Source: Rhyacophila brunnea (lineage: Eukaryota; Arthropoda; Insecta; Trichoptera; Rhyacophilidae). Taken from it: DNA of 64,000 nucleotides. Where the stretch lies: assembly GCA_022495005.1 (NCBI GenBank), contig JAGYXB010000180.1, positions 310,001-374,000 of the forward strand, read 5' to 3'. A program made the translations under genes and the position numbers. Under the pieces are notes generated by a model. It was not told the origin of the DNA and made no database searches. It saw only the letters and a program-made list of their open reading frames with translations. Positions 43,533 to 56,152 of this stretch are shown in pieces (position 1 is the stretch's first letter; the number at the start of each line of letters is the position of its first letter).

Positions 43533-44998
43533 ATGGCGTCAAATAGTAAAGACATTGGATCAAAGAAGAAAAGAGTCACAGAAGAACTGAGAAGTTTTCA
43601 CGACAGATGGACTATAAACTATTATTTCGTGGAATTTAAAACAAAGGCAATATGTTTGATATGCAATAATTCTGTTTCTGTCTTGAAAGTACGAGGGGAA
43701 ATTTCGACAAGACCAAGTAAATGAATTAAAAAGAAAACTTTCTGCACAACATCGGATATTTACTAGAGCGGCTCAAGAGTCAACATGCTATATAAAAGCT
43801 AGTTATGCAGTAGCCATGATACTAGCAAAAAAAAATCTAAACCATATTTGGATGGATGGTGAAATGGTTAAGGAATGTTTGGAGAGTGTCGTTGAAATTC
43901 TGTGCCCAGAAAAGAAAACGGATTTCTCAAAAATAAGCCTGTCTCGTCAAACTATTACTAGACGTGTGGACGACATTGGAAAACATATTGAAGATTATTT
44001 GCAAAATCGAGCATCCAAGTTCATATTTTATGCTCTAGCATTGGATGAAAGCACAGATTTAACAGATACGGCCCAAGTGGCGATTTTTATCAGGGGCGTT
44101 GATGTCCATTTTAACAAAATAGAAGAATTAGCGGGACTGTATCCACTTAAGGACACTACACAGAAGAACTGAGAAGTTTTCACGACAGATGGACTATAAA
44201 CTCGTTTATTTCTCATTTAAAACAAAGGCAATATGTTTGACAGATGGTGCAATAATTCTGTTTCTGTCTTGAAAGTACGAGGGGAAATTTCGACAAGACC
44301 AAGTAAATGAATTAAAAAGAAAACTTTCTGCACAACATCGGATATTTACTAGAGCGGCTCAAGAGTCAACATGCTATATAAAAGCTAGTTATGCAGTAGC
44401 CATGATACTAGCAAAAAAAAATCTAAACCATATTTGGATGGATGGTGAAATGGTTAAGGAATGTTTGGAGAGTGTCGTTGAAATTCTGTGCCCAGAAAAG
44501 AAAACGGATTTCTCAAAAATAAGCCTGTCTCGTCAAACTATTACTAGACGTGTGGACGACATTGGAAAACATATTGAAGATTATTTGCAAAATCGAGCAT
44601 CCAAGTTCATATTTTATGCTCTAGCATTGGATGAAAGCACAGATTTAACAGATACGGCCCAAGTGGCGATTTTTATCAGGGGCGTTGATGTCCATTTTAA
44701 CAAAATAGAAGAATTAGCGGGACTGTATCCACTTAAGGACACTACTTGCTCACGAGATTTGTTAGGAGCTGTTACATCGACATTGAATATTTTTTCGTTA
44801 CAACTCAACAACCTATCGGGCGTAACAACAGATGGTACTCCAGTAATGGTTGAGAAACACGAAGATTTAGTAAAATTGATTGAAAATGAGGCCTACAAAG
44901 TTGGTAATACTTCGATGCAAAATTTTCATTGCATTATTCACCAGGAAAATTTATGTTCCAAGTCCCTTAAAATGGATGGATGGAAAATGAGAACATGA
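43533..44998 (+). pseudogene. hAT transposase pseudogene, partly duplicated
   Basis: Starts MASNSKDIGSKKKRV at 43533 with a BED-type finger half (AICLICNNSV). A frameshift follows near 43690. A second open frame (43816-44172) continues with ALDESTDLTDTAQVAIFIRG, where the Asp of LDES is the likely first catalytic residue. Then the sequence jumps back to the start of the block and repeats it. The second pass (44402-44998) goes further, to GVTTDGTPVM (second catalytic Asp) and NFHCIIHQENLCSK. The third catalytic residue and dimerisation domain are missing. It resembles the hAT group that gave rise to ZBED5 and GTF2IRD2. Not functional. Confidence 0.88.
43577..44746 (+). repeat. tandem duplication of about 585 bases inside the hAT
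   Basis: First unit about 43577-44160, second about 44161-44746. CAGAAGAACTGAGAAGTTTT starts each. The offset is 582 bases at the start and 586 by 44402, because the second unit has small insertions near 44203 and 44240. The units are otherwise almost identical. Confidence 0.93.
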
Positions 44999-45411
44999 AT
45001 CACTGATGAGCATTTGTAAAACTGTTTGCGTGTAGCAACAACATCGATGCACTTAATTCTGACAAACAAAATCAGACGTCTCACTAAAATTTTTTTTTTT
45101 TTTTTTGTATTGCATAACTCTAATCAAATGAATATTTTTGATTCTCATTTTTGTTATATCTTCTTAAAAAAACAATATATTTCTTGTTTGCTTTAAATAA
45201 TAAAAGAAATTTTGTTGTATGGCCCGGTAGAAAATCTCATTTCTAAAATCTGGCCCGGCCGCTGAAAAGGTTGGCCACCCATTTTAATATGACAGTAGTA
45301 GGATTTTTTTGGGCTTGGAAATTCTGAATTAAACAAATAAGTGTAAAAAAAAAAAAATAACAATAATATTATAAAATACCAATAAATTTAACAAAGCTTA
45401 CAACTTTTGTT

Positions 45412-45440
45412 TGACCATGTCCGATCCTAATAAGGTCATA
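45412..45440 (-). mobile_element. SINE1 tail fragment
   Basis: Only the inverted tail TGACCATGTCCGATCCTAAT..GTCATA is present. Confidence 0.6.
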
Positions 45441-45770
45441 TTATACATATACGAGTACTATCGACCGATGGTACTTGATGGAATTTGAATTTAAATCCTT
45501 TAGAATATAAATAACATTCTGTAGTGACAATCCGCAATAATTAAAACTAAGTTATTTACCTTATTACTACATTGATATGGATTCAAAAAAGGGTTGCCAT
45601 TATTAACTGCACTTCACATAAAATAGTAATTGGGTAATATCTGCAAGATTAGTATTTGAATTGCTAGGTAATTTAATCATTGTTAGAGACAAGTGAAATA
45701 TGTGTATTCGAAACACAATATGTAGGCAGAGATTTTTTCTATACTCGATATGCTTTGGAGACTTTTTCTC

Positions 45771-46363
45771 CATGGCAAAGGGTGGAGGTAGACTGTTAAG
45801 ATCAGCCATAAATAGTGGACACTAAACTTTGTCAGTCATACGTATTTCATTGAAATAACACTAAAATTTACAGGTAATGTTGGACGTGTTGGTTAGTTTT
45901 TCAATTAAGCTCTGCCTAACCAAACCTTAATAGTTTAAGTATGCTATGCTAATATTCAACAAAATACTCGTCTATCTATAAAATATCTAAAATTTTGCAA
46001 TTAAATCATACAAAACTTTTGATATTTTATAGATATAACAATACTTCGTGTGTATTATAGTTTGGTTAGGCAGAGTTTAATGAATTTAAAAAAAATGAAC
46101 CAACAATATGTGTAATATGTATTTTTAATAAAACGAAAACAAATAAGTATTAAAAAGTGTGCGCTATTTTGTCGTATCGCACAAAGTACAACAAAAGTAT
46201 TATGGTTTGGTTTAGGCAAGGTTTAATTGATTTTTTAAAAACTAACCAACACCGTCTGTAAATTGTAATCTTAGTTCAATAAAAACAAATACGTATGACT
46301 AACAAAATTTAATGTGCACTATTTATGCCGGATCTTAACAGCCTACCCCACCCTTCGCCACTG
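45771..46363 (+). mobile_element. MITE-A copy
   Basis: Ends CATGGCAAAGGGTGGAGGTA and CCCCACCCTTCGCCACTGC. Mirrored arms present and the centre contains TTGTCGTATCGCAC. No clear duplication. No ORF. Confidence 0.85.
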
Positions 46364-46832
46364 CGTTCTATGTATGTAATATCAATGCTGAATGCTACAT
46401 TCTTCAATATTCTGTATTTAAATATCAAATAAAAATAACAGTTAAAATTTACTAGTGATATACTAATTTCCGTGTTGCAAAAAAGTTCATTTAAAATACT
46501 AAATAAACATTTGAAAAATAACTTAAAAATATGTAGTTAAAACAGTCAGAATTTACCGTCGATTTGTTTTCACTGGCGTTTCAGCACGGGAAGTGTTGAA
46601 AAACCACTACGAGCTCGATTTCCTACAGTTTTCAAATATCGATAGAGTTGCGCTCACTCGTTTGTTTAGCGATGCGATATTTTTGTGTTTTTTTTGCGTA
46701 CACCAAAACTTTTGACAGTGGTGATTGATTTTGTTTTCGTTTCTTATTGCAGTACAGTATGGTATAACGTATAATGCATGTATTTCAATAATTTTAAATT
46801 ATATAGATACTCGTAGATACATAATTTAAATA

Positions 46833-47314
46833 ATTACAAGATAAAAACAACTTTTTATATACAACGTTTTAAAATTTTCTGTTGAATCATATAAACTTGA
46901 CTTGACTACCTTAAACGATCAAAAAAATTTGTATTTGATAGAAATACTGAATAAATATAGAATACTGAAATGTCATTTTGATTTCCGTAGTAACGCACGT
47001 ATATATTAATAATTTAGTTGCTAGGACCCCAGACCTCTAGCAACCAATATTAGTGTTTTACTTTTTACGGATTTCTTCTGAAATGACTTTTCATACAAAA
47101 CAGAATTAACTGAAAATGAATTCAATTCTACTTAAAGATGGCTAAAAGTGTTAAAAGAATGCATTGGCATCGTGTTCTGATATATTCTAAAAGTTTCAGA
47201 TGTCTAGCTAGTCGGGAAGTTAGTTAAAATCGATTGCATGATTTGTACTGGATAAACAACCACCGGACAAGAATAAAAACAAGGATACGACCTTATAAAA
47301 ACGTTGTAAAAATG
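46833..47314 (+). mobile_element. MITE-B copy
   Basis: TTACAAGATAAAAACAACTT at the left, ATAAAAACGTTGTAAAAATG at the right, with all conserved inner blocks. Close in sequence to 19349-19764. Confidence 0.87.
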
Positions 47315-47449
47315 CTATGGTAGGTAAAAATAATCTAGATTTTTGTAATATCTTTACAATTATTTAAATCAACATTAGGTATATGTTTTATAAGATTTTT
47401 CTTACTTTTCCAAATTACATAATATTTTCAACTAAGAATTTATCATTTC

Positions 47450-47688
47450 TGACCATGTTCGATCCTAATAGGATCATATGGGCCTCCACCCCTCCACAGA
47501 GTAGAGGTTTGTATTAATAGATTTTGTTTTTACGAGAAATGGATGTGAGCCACTCGCTTAACCTACTAGGTCCATACACTGACTCCTACACAAATTGAAC
47601 AATATTTGTACTTGCTAGACCCAGGATTCGAACCTGGGACCCACGACGCTATATAAGCCGACGCTGAAGCCACGCGGCCATCATGGTG
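47450..47688 (-). mobile_element. SINE1 copy, full length
   Basis: Inverted tail, body, B box GGATTCGAACCTGG and head CGCGGCCATCATGG all present. A CCACCCCT duplication in the CTCCAC block is specific to this copy. Confidence 0.9.
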
Positions 47689-47744
47689 TAATACTGTATT
47701 ATTGTACTCTTTTCTGGCTTCGTTTACATATTTATTTATTTTTT

Positions 47745-48013
47745 ATTTATTTAAAAAAAGACACATCGAGCACATAACAAATTATTAATTCAAGACGTTC
47801 ACAACATGACATTTAGAATAAAAAGTACTGGTAAATCAACTAGAGAAAAAACAATGTAGAAAAAAAAACAAAGCCAAAAATTATTTTATGTAAAAGAATA
47901 AAAAAAAATACAAATTAAACCATAAAATAGAATTTAAAAAACGGAATACATAAGGCATCGCTAAAAATGTCTATATCTCTAGGGAGTGCATTGACCAGCC
48001 GCACAGCCCTCGC
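47745..48013 (-). mobile_element. Jockey/CR1-like LINE 3' end (J2), short
   Basis: Same UTR and last coding bases as 40430-40660 (AAGACGTTCACAACATGACA, CTAGGGAGTGCATTGACCAG), truncated in the PIARTVQLV-coding part. Confidence 0.78.
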
Positions 48014-48728
48014 TTATTTTATTACATATTACGAGTATATTAATTTCCTAGTATTTAAGGGTACACAGCGTGCACATTATTAGTTAGGTGAAGATATTTA
48101 ATTTGACTCAAATGAATTTCAATTTTTATATTGAAATAATGACAAAATGTATCAGGTTACTATAAATTCAGGCTAGTATTGTGGGTATAAAACGTTCTTT
48201 TTTCAAAGAAATTCTGCTATACAATATTATTCTATTCTGTTACTGTTGCTGGAACGCCGTTTGTCATTTCAACCTGTCGAAGGCTTAACCAAATGACGTC
48301 CAATGCAAACTGCTGATTATAGACTGCCCCATTGTCACAAGAGACTACAGAGTCCGCTGGAAATTTCACGGCACAAAGCTTCTATTATAGTTGATCGATG
48401 AAATTCGCTACGTACATAACATAATAATATACCTCTTCACTTTGCTGCGCTCTCGGTATATTTCGGACCAGGTTAATAGGGTATTATGAAGCGGGCGGAT
48501 TGTAATTATTGATGATTAACGGTAGAGTGCATCGATTGCAATTAATTTTCAATACAGATTTTGCTGAATACTGCGAGTTTATGTATCCCGGATACAAAGC
48601 CGTATTACTTTGATCATGAAACTCTACTAAATTATGGATAGCTGGCATATTTTATGCATAAAAATGAATGTATTATGAAATTTCGGCTCCATAATTAGAG
48701 CATTATAGATCTTATCATAAGGATATAT
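48014..48728. other. unassigned stretch
   Basis: Nothing recognised. Confidence 0.4.
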
Positions 48729-48985
48729 CAGTGGCGAAGGGTGAAAGCAAGCTGTTAAGATCCGCACATAAATAGTACATAATATTAAACTTTGTCAGTC
48801 ATACGTATTTGCTTCCATTGAACTAAGTCTACAATTTACAGATGGTGTCGGTGAGTTTTGAAATATAAATCAAATCCTGCCTAAACCAAACAATAATAGT
48901 TTTGGTCTATTTCTGGTGATACAACAAAATTGTGCACACTTTTTCATTCTACTTATTTGTTTTCGTTGAATTAGGAATAAATATT
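48729..48985 (+). mobile_element. MITE-A copy, right half missing
   Basis: CAGTGGCGAAGGGTGAAAGC start, left arm and centre (TTGTGCACACTTTTTCATTC) present; the closing arm is absent. Confidence 0.8.
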
Positions 48986-50375
48986 ATTATCAATATTTAT
49001 ACATTACAGTTTTTACCAACTTTATTGTATTAATTTATTATATAAGTTAGAGTTAACTCTATTCGTTGTCAGTGTGTATTTGCCTTTTGGTGAGTGCACA
49101 TAGTGCCTGAAGATGCCGAAAGGTGCAAAAAATGACTCAAATGGAATAGTACACAACTTAAATCCATTAGAATTAAATATAATATATTGTTTTTAATAAG
49201 CCAAAGGCACTTTTCAGCGTTTTTTTAATTTTTAATGCCAAAAAAATCTTTATAGATATCAATATCTACCACTTTTATAATTTTCGTACATCAAAAAACG
49301 GTCAGAACCTATGCTAAATTGACTTTTAAAATGTGCATGAATATCAAAAACGGCCAAAGGATTGACGAGCCAATCACAGGCCTAAAAATATACCAAATCT
49401 AATATGGCCGCCATAACACATCTTTCATCTGCAAGACCTGTCATGTTTCAATAATTGAAAATTATTTTTAAACCATGTTTTATTCAAGTTTTTAATGAAA
49501 AAAAAGTTTTGGTAAAACAAATATGGCTATCTGCATAATTAGTTTCAAACTCGGCCAAATGATCATCACTTATTATCAAAAACGGCCAAACTACATAGCC
49601 AGTATCAAAAGTGGCCGAGAGCATATTTTAGATGTCAAATTGAGCTTTGTTAATAAAGTATTCAGGAAAGGTTATAGTATATTAAGAAAAATATAATATT
49701 TAAATATACATTTTCAAAGGGGTATAACTACAGTTTTTCGCCCTTCCTGTAAAAAAAAATAAGGTACCTTTGGTCCACTACTGGGCGCTTCAAGTCTTTT
49801 TGAAAACGATTTAGTTAGGTATGTACATCTAATACAGAAGAAAAGTATCAGGGTGGAATGATCGTTAGTAGGTATTAAATAAGCCATTCTACAGATTCGC
49901 ATTGTCTACATTCCATCCGATACCCCCCCCCCTTCACGACACATTTCATTCGAAGAGGAGAGATAAATTTCAATCGCCGTAAATGAATTTAAATGGAAAT
50001 CTAATCAGAGTATCAGGCTAGCAGCATGCGATCAGCGGGAGTGTATTTCGCAGGGATATCACGCCACATATATGTACTCTATACGTACATACTACGTAGG
50101 CGTACAATGCAAGCCATCCGATTCACGTTTCTATCGGGCTCCGCGAAGACAACCGGAGATGAGCGTATCTAAATATCCATCTGCTAACATGGGCGCCTGG
50201 TATGTTCTTTGAGAAATATGAACAGACGGCGATGCCAGGAGCGCATATTTACTATAGACGTTTGCAGGGGCGTATCAAATGACTTTGATACTGTCGGTAA
50301 ACTAGCACAAAGTATCCCTTTCAATTTATAAATTATTAAACATTATATTACCTGACAATGTAATATTATGTACAT
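48986..50375. other. unassigned stretch with a dispersed GGCCAAA motif
   Basis: No gene. TATCAAAAACGGCCAAA occurs at about 49342-49358 and 49574-49590, with variants at 49543-49559 and 49603-49616. A C9 run lies at 49923-49931. 49960-50280 is less AT-rich but unrecognised. Confidence 0.4.
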
Positions 50376-50955
50376 CAGTGGCGAAGGGTGGAGGAGGGCT
50401 GTTAAGATCCGACATAAATGGTGCACACTAAACTTTGTCAGTCATACGTATTTGTTTTCATTGAAATAAGACAACAATTATTAACAGATGGTGTTAAATT
50501 CAATTAAATTCCACGAAAACCAAGCCATAATAATAGTCAAAAAATATTCGTCCATCTATAAAATATCAAAAATTATTAAATTAAATCATACATAACTTTG
50601 AATATTTTATAGACAGAATAATATTTTTTATCTATTATAGGTTGGTTCAGGCAGGGGTTAATGAATTTAAAAAAAATGAACCAATATTATGTGTAATATA
50701 TCGTATTCTTAATCCAACGAAAATAAATAATTAGTATGAATGGAAAGGTGTGCACAATTTTGTCTTATCGTCCAAAATATACCAAAATTATTATGGTTTG
50801 GTTTAGGCAGGGTTTAATTAAATTTTCAAAACTAACCAATACCATCTGTAAAATTGTAGTTTTAGTTCAATGAAAACAAATACGTATGACTAACACAGTT
50901 TAATGTAGACTTTTATGGCGGATCTTAACAGCCTACCTCCACTCTTCGTTACTTG
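50376..50955 (+). mobile_element. MITE-A copy
   Basis: CAGTGGCGAAGGGTGGAGGA start and CTCCACTCTTCGTTACTTG end, both arms complete. Flanking 8-mers do not match, so the ends may have decayed or recombined. Confidence 0.85.
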
Positions 50956-51145
50956 TAAACAATAACTTTTTACGTCATCGAATACAAATTTGTAAACAAT
51001 GATAATATTTAGATAATTGATACTATTGATAGAGTACTTTGGACACGGATGGGCACAAAAAGGGGGCTGACAGGGATCTAACCTGGGGACCGGCGGAGCA
51101 AGTTTACTCCAATAATAAAAAAGCTGCTGCTCCATTTAAATTTAA

Positions 51146-53022
51146 TCTCTATATATATAAAAATCTCGTGTCACGATGTTTGTGGTCAAACTCCTCCAAA
51201 ATGGCTAGACCGATTTTTATGATTTTTTTTAATGTATATTTTTTAGGTATGAGAATAGGTCAACAAGTATATTTCATACCGCTAGGTGATTAGGGTATCT
51301 CTATCGAGAAAATTATTCTTTTATTTTTTTGACAATTTTTTTTTTGTATTTTTTTTTATTATTTGGCATTAAAATTTTCTATAACCCCAAATTTTCACCC
51401 TCCTACCCGCACCCTCCCATTTTTTAATCGCGATTTTATTATTTTTCTATGAACAAATTTAACCGTCGTCAAACAGAACGAAATTATTTATGTTGTTGAA
51501 TGACAGATGGCGCTACGTCCGAGAAGAATTCAAGAGAAGCGTCGCGTCATTTTGACATTTCATTCGGCATACCACAACGCAGTGCGTGCAAAAATTAGTA
51601 CGATTTATTTTATTTATCTATTTTTATGTGCGTGTATTACAGTGCACAATGCCAGCAAGACGCAAGGGGTGCCATTTGGGCCGTAGAACGAATAAAGCAA
51701 CAAACATGCAAAATAGTAGAGCAGAAAGAACAGACGAACAAATCAAACAAGATAACAAAAACGTGCCTGTAAGCATGTCGCAATTGCGTGCATCTCAATC
51801 ACAAGAGGCACGAGCTGAACGAAATCAACAACGACAATTGGAACGTAGCCAAGCGCGCCGGTTTGTAGTTAACACACGCAGAGCAAATGACCGACAACGC
51901 CAACAAGTACATTGAACATTTACATCCGCTTCGTTCCTTCGTCTCGCATTCGAGTACGAGCCAGATATTGAATATTCCGCTCATCCGAAAGTGCTGATTG
52001 GTGCTATGGACAAAGAATGTCCCCATTGTCTTGCGCTCAAATTCAAACATGAGTCAGCCGGGATGTGTTGCGCATCAGGAAAAGTGCAACTATCAGAAAT
52101 TGAGATACCACCAAAACTATTGAACGGCTTGCTCATCGGCACGGTTCCAGATTCAAACCTGTTCCTGAAGTCCATTCGCACATTCAATTCATGCTTCCAA
52201 ATGACTTCGTCCGGAGTAACAGAAATAGTTCACAATACTGCGGCAAATAGTCAACAATTCCATTCTACGTTCAAAATCAAAGGCCAAGTATACCACAAAG
52301 TAGGCTCATTGCTGCCAATGCCAAACGAACCACATAATTTTTACAAATCTACTTCATGGCCGCGGTGGTGAGGACATCAATCATGTGGATGCACGTTGCG
52401 GCTACAATAGCCTCAATTCGCCTAATGCCTGGCGCATCGTCGGCGAACTGGACGCCCTGTTGAATGAGCACAATGAATTATTGAAATTCTTCAAAGCACA
52501 CATGCACGAATTGCAAAGAGACAATCACGCTATTGTCATCAATCCTGATAAAACACCAGCTGGCAGCTGGAGAGCACGTACTTCAATTCAATGCTACTGT
52601 TGTTGACGACATTGCTGGAATCATAGTTGGCGACCGCACATCGACGCGAGAAATCGTGATTCGAAGAAGAAACAATAATCTGGAGTTCATCGCTGACACA
52701 CACCGTTCATACGACGCTCTCCAATATCCGCTAATTTTCTGGAAGGGACAAGACGGATATTGCATAAACATTAAACAACGAGATCCTGTCACAGATAATT
52801 CATTCATTATGAACATCATTACTCATTTTGAATTGAAAAAATTAATGGTTGATGTTTTTTTTTGTTTTTATCGACGGTCATGGTCTACAGCGCTCCATTC
52901 CTCTTTCTGTCATAGATCTCATCCTCACACACTTACGATACATTCGTTATTTTTTATTTAACAACCAAAATATTCACTAGAAATAATTTATATGGCAGAA
53001 CAACGTTTGCCGGGTCAGCTAG
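51146..53022 (+). mobile_element. Helitron, both ends present, internally deleted
   Basis: Starts TCTCTATATATATAAAAATC directly after an A and ends GTTTGCCGGGTCAGCTAG directly before a T. TC..CTAG ends inserted between A and T are diagnostic for Helitrons, and these terminal sequences are widespread in insect Helitrons. Length 1877, against about 5-6 kb for autonomous ones. Inside are remains of the N-terminal part of the replicase only; the HUH nuclease and helicase parts are absent. Confidence 0.93.
51649..52860 (+). pseudogene. Helitron replicase N-terminal pseudogene
   Basis: MPARRKGCHLGRRTNKATNM at 51649 opens an 88-residue basic ORF ending at 51915. After a frame change, 51991-52371 gives ECPHCLALKFKHESAGMCC and then FLKSIRTFNSCFQMTS, the conserved Cys-rich N-terminal region. 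Frame changes again near 52370 and 52580. The last part (52533-52810) gives ADTHRSYDALQYPLIFWKGQ and DGYCINIKQRDPVTD, the end of the Helitron-like N domain. Coding similarity stops there, before the Rep HUH motifs. At least three frame breaks. Confidence 0.9.
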
Positions 53023-53274
53023 TGTGATATAATATGATGATAGATATAATTAAATGATACTTCACGTTCAAAAACTTATTTTATAATTATTTAAATGTGT
53101 TTCCTGGCTAAGAAAAATGGTCATTTATCCAATATGATGCAGTGTTGCATGTTACTTGGCTACCACAAAAGGGACTCTATCAGTTCTTCATAATATGATA
53201 CTCAATAAATAATTTGATGTATTTAAAAATACAAAAAATCGCTAAAAATACATGTAATATCCTTAATTTTACCT

Positions 53275-53330
53275 CGAGGAACCCTGGGGTTCCCTCAGAA
53301 TAACATTTAGGGAACACTACTATAGATCAC
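53275..53330. mobile_element. hAT-like terminal remnant
   Basis: GAGGAACCCTGGGGTTCCCT and GGGAACACTACTATAG read, inverted, as a typical hAT end. A loose counterpart to the end at 1276, but far away. Confidence 0.4.
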
Positions 53331-53690
53331 ACTGCCCTTAATCTTAGCAATATTATATACATATATGAGTTACATACACATATTATGTGTGACATAATGT
53401 TTAATAACTGCAGGTGTTTATTTAGTGTGGGAAGAAGATGATTTCCATGTCGTAAATATCACACGCGATCTTTTCTAAAAGTTTATTTTATTCGAATTTT
53501 TATAGTCATTATTAAGTTTTATTTCTGCCGCGGGTGGTAGCCATATACACATTAAAAAAAACAATGGCATACATGACGTCAGCACTGAATGCAGAACTAT
53601 TCCAACTCACATTTAAAATATTTTGCAGAAGAGTTTTTTTAAAACAGCCTACTTCAGTTATTAATTATGTATATAGGCAAGTATATGCAC

Positions 53691-54100
53691 CATTTTTACA
53701 ACGTTTTTCTTAGGTCGTTTTCTTATTTGTCCGGTACAAATCTTGCAATCGATTTTTAACTAACTTCCCGACTAGCTAGACATTTGAAACTTTTCGAATA
53801 TATTATCAGAACACGATGCCAATGCATTTTTAGCCATCTTTAAGTAGAATTGAATTCATTTTTAGTTAATTCTGTTTTATATGAAAAGTTATTTCGATAC
53901 CATTATTGGTTGCTAGGGGGTCCTAGCAACTAAATTATTAAATAATATACGTGCGTTACTATGGAAATCAATATGAAATGACATTTCATATTCATTTTCT
54001 ATCAAGTACAATTTTTTTGATCGTTTAAGCTAGTCAAGTCAAGTTTATATGATTCAACAGAAAATTTAAAAACGTTGTATATCTTGTAGTTATTTTTATC
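53691..54100 (-). mobile_element. MITE-B copy, inverted
   Basis: Starts CATTTTTACAACGTTTTTCT and ends TTTAAAAACGTTGTATATCT, with inverted inner blocks (CAGAACACGATGCCAATGC, ACGTGCGTTACTATGG). Confidence 0.85.
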
Positions 54101-56152
54101 AATAATCCTACTAAAATCCATAAAAATACTAGATAATAAATAATTTCAGTGCGTTGTTTCAAAGAACTCTCTCATAAAAAAATCAAACGTAAGTTAGAAC
54201 AGTTCTGCATTCAGCTGACGAATTGAGTTCTTCCAGATACAACCCTCTTTACATTTTCTCAAATCATTACCACGCTACTGTATCGTTATAGTTACGTTTC
54301 CAGCAGTCGGTTTCATTTCCTTATTGACTTTCCCAGAAATCATATTTCAGCGAACGAGATGACGCTACCTACTCTGGGCGGATAATGAAAATGGAAAATT
54401 GATAGCTTCCTGCGAAAATTTCTGTTTCTTGTTTGTCTTTTTAGTATGACGGGGAAATTTTGCAAATGCTATGTTGAATATTTCATTTTTTGAGAAAAAT
54501 AAATATAACTGTATATTTATAAATATATAGTAATAAAGTCACGGAAGATAATATTATTATACAGTGTTAAAATTCCAAAGTTTGAAGCAGGCTTGAGAGT
54601 GGGGTGATTATTTTTATGGCTTTATGGGCTTTATGGTCGGCAGGTCTATTCTTAACGGTTATCACTTTAGCACGTTTCCGTTATTTTCATTCTTCCAAAT
54701 TAACACGGAAGATATTCTTTACATTAAATTAAATGGTTAGCTATCTCTAATTCGTAATACGGCAAAAATTTAGGTTGGTAGACATGTCGGTCAAATTCTG
54801 ATATATTCTTGCGGCCGAACCCAAGCGGATAAGACCGAACACAAGCGGATAAAGCCAAACCAGCGCCATCTAGTCGGTAATGAGCCGAACACACGAATTT
54901 TATATTGACACGTCAGACATATCAACATAACCTACAATTTTCTATGTCATGTAATTGCGATTGCAGAAAAACAGTCGGATCTTGCGTCTCAATTTTTAAT
55001 AATTATGTAAAATTGACATACTCTGTCTCGTTCTTAAAGTTAACACGGTGAAGAGATTGGCTATTAAAAGATATCACCTTTTGACAGTTCAGACGGTTAA
55101 CTTTTTTACATAATAAACGGCCAGAATACGTAACGTGATACATGTGATATATTTGTCACAATTAGCTCTTTTTTATGTTAAGTGATATTATGTTAGAATA
55201 GGCCTGCAGGAAGGAATAGCGCCCATTGTGTCTTATTTAGAAAAAATCAAGTTATTTTAAAAAGTATTAAAAATGAAGTCTACTTTAATTTTTGTACGTA
55301 GGTACGCTTTTGTGGACTGTATGAAGAGGGGGTTGAGGATTTGAATGTTGGTGAAGGACAGCGGAAGCAGGGGTGTATCAGGCACTGACTTTTAATGATA
55401 TTAAGTTGGTCCGGACTGCTGGGTATTGAGGTGCTCTTTTGACTCCCGGGTCCTGACGCACACACTTATTGCAGATTATTTCATATAGCACTCTCACTTT
55501 CACATTTTCAAGCGGAACTTTCTATATGTAGATTGTGAAATTTAGTGGGTGATGCATTTGTGATTGGTTGAATTACAGTAATTGACGAAGCGGTCTTACT
55601 GTAACTCGCAACTGAATGATTACTGCGGTGACGCGTGGCGGTATATACTCGTATTTAACACGGTTGAACCGTCACTTTTGAATCGCCCTGTATGAGTTCG
55701 TAATGAGATTCGCGATTTGAATCGACGCTATCACTGTCTTGATGTAACTAACTGTTTATCAATCATGATCAACTGATGACTCAGTTTTTGCTGGTCGCCT
55801 GGACAACGACAATAATTTGGATTAGAGGTAGGAGGGAAATATTGGGATTAGTGCGATCATAATTGGCTTGATCAGTATTTATAATACATTTTTGGACTGT
55901 CCTCTAAACGAGGTTTTAATTTACAATATTGGTTATATAACACTTTCAATTTCACAAAGTTTTGCTTAAAAAAATATTATGCCTTTTACTTCTTTGTTCA
56001 CCTTGATGCACTCCTGATTAAAACGCCAGTCAGAAACTCTGCGCTATAGTATATTATAATATATAACCAGATGAAAAATAATATCTTTGATACTGCGATA
56101 TTAAAAGGAATTGGCTTTTTGATAGTTTTCCAATACGTATTACGTGGGTTAC
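54101..56152. other. unassigned stretch
   Basis: No supported gene. AGCGGATAA..CCAA..C is repeated at 54829-54865 (two AAGCGGATAA units). 55280-55460 is GC-richer but has no domain in any frame. Confidence 0.35.

Larger units (their letters stand above)
43072..45281 (+). mobile_element. hAT element (Charlie/ZBED-like) with internal tandem duplication
   Basis: Ends are inverted: CACGGGTGGCCAACGCGCGG at 43072 and GGTTGGCCACCCA ending at 45281. Flanks ATTTAATA (43064-43071) and TTTTAATA (45282-45289) match 7 of 8, the hAT duplication length. Length 2210. It carries transposase remains on the + strand and lacks most of the C-terminal half. Confidence 0.88.
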
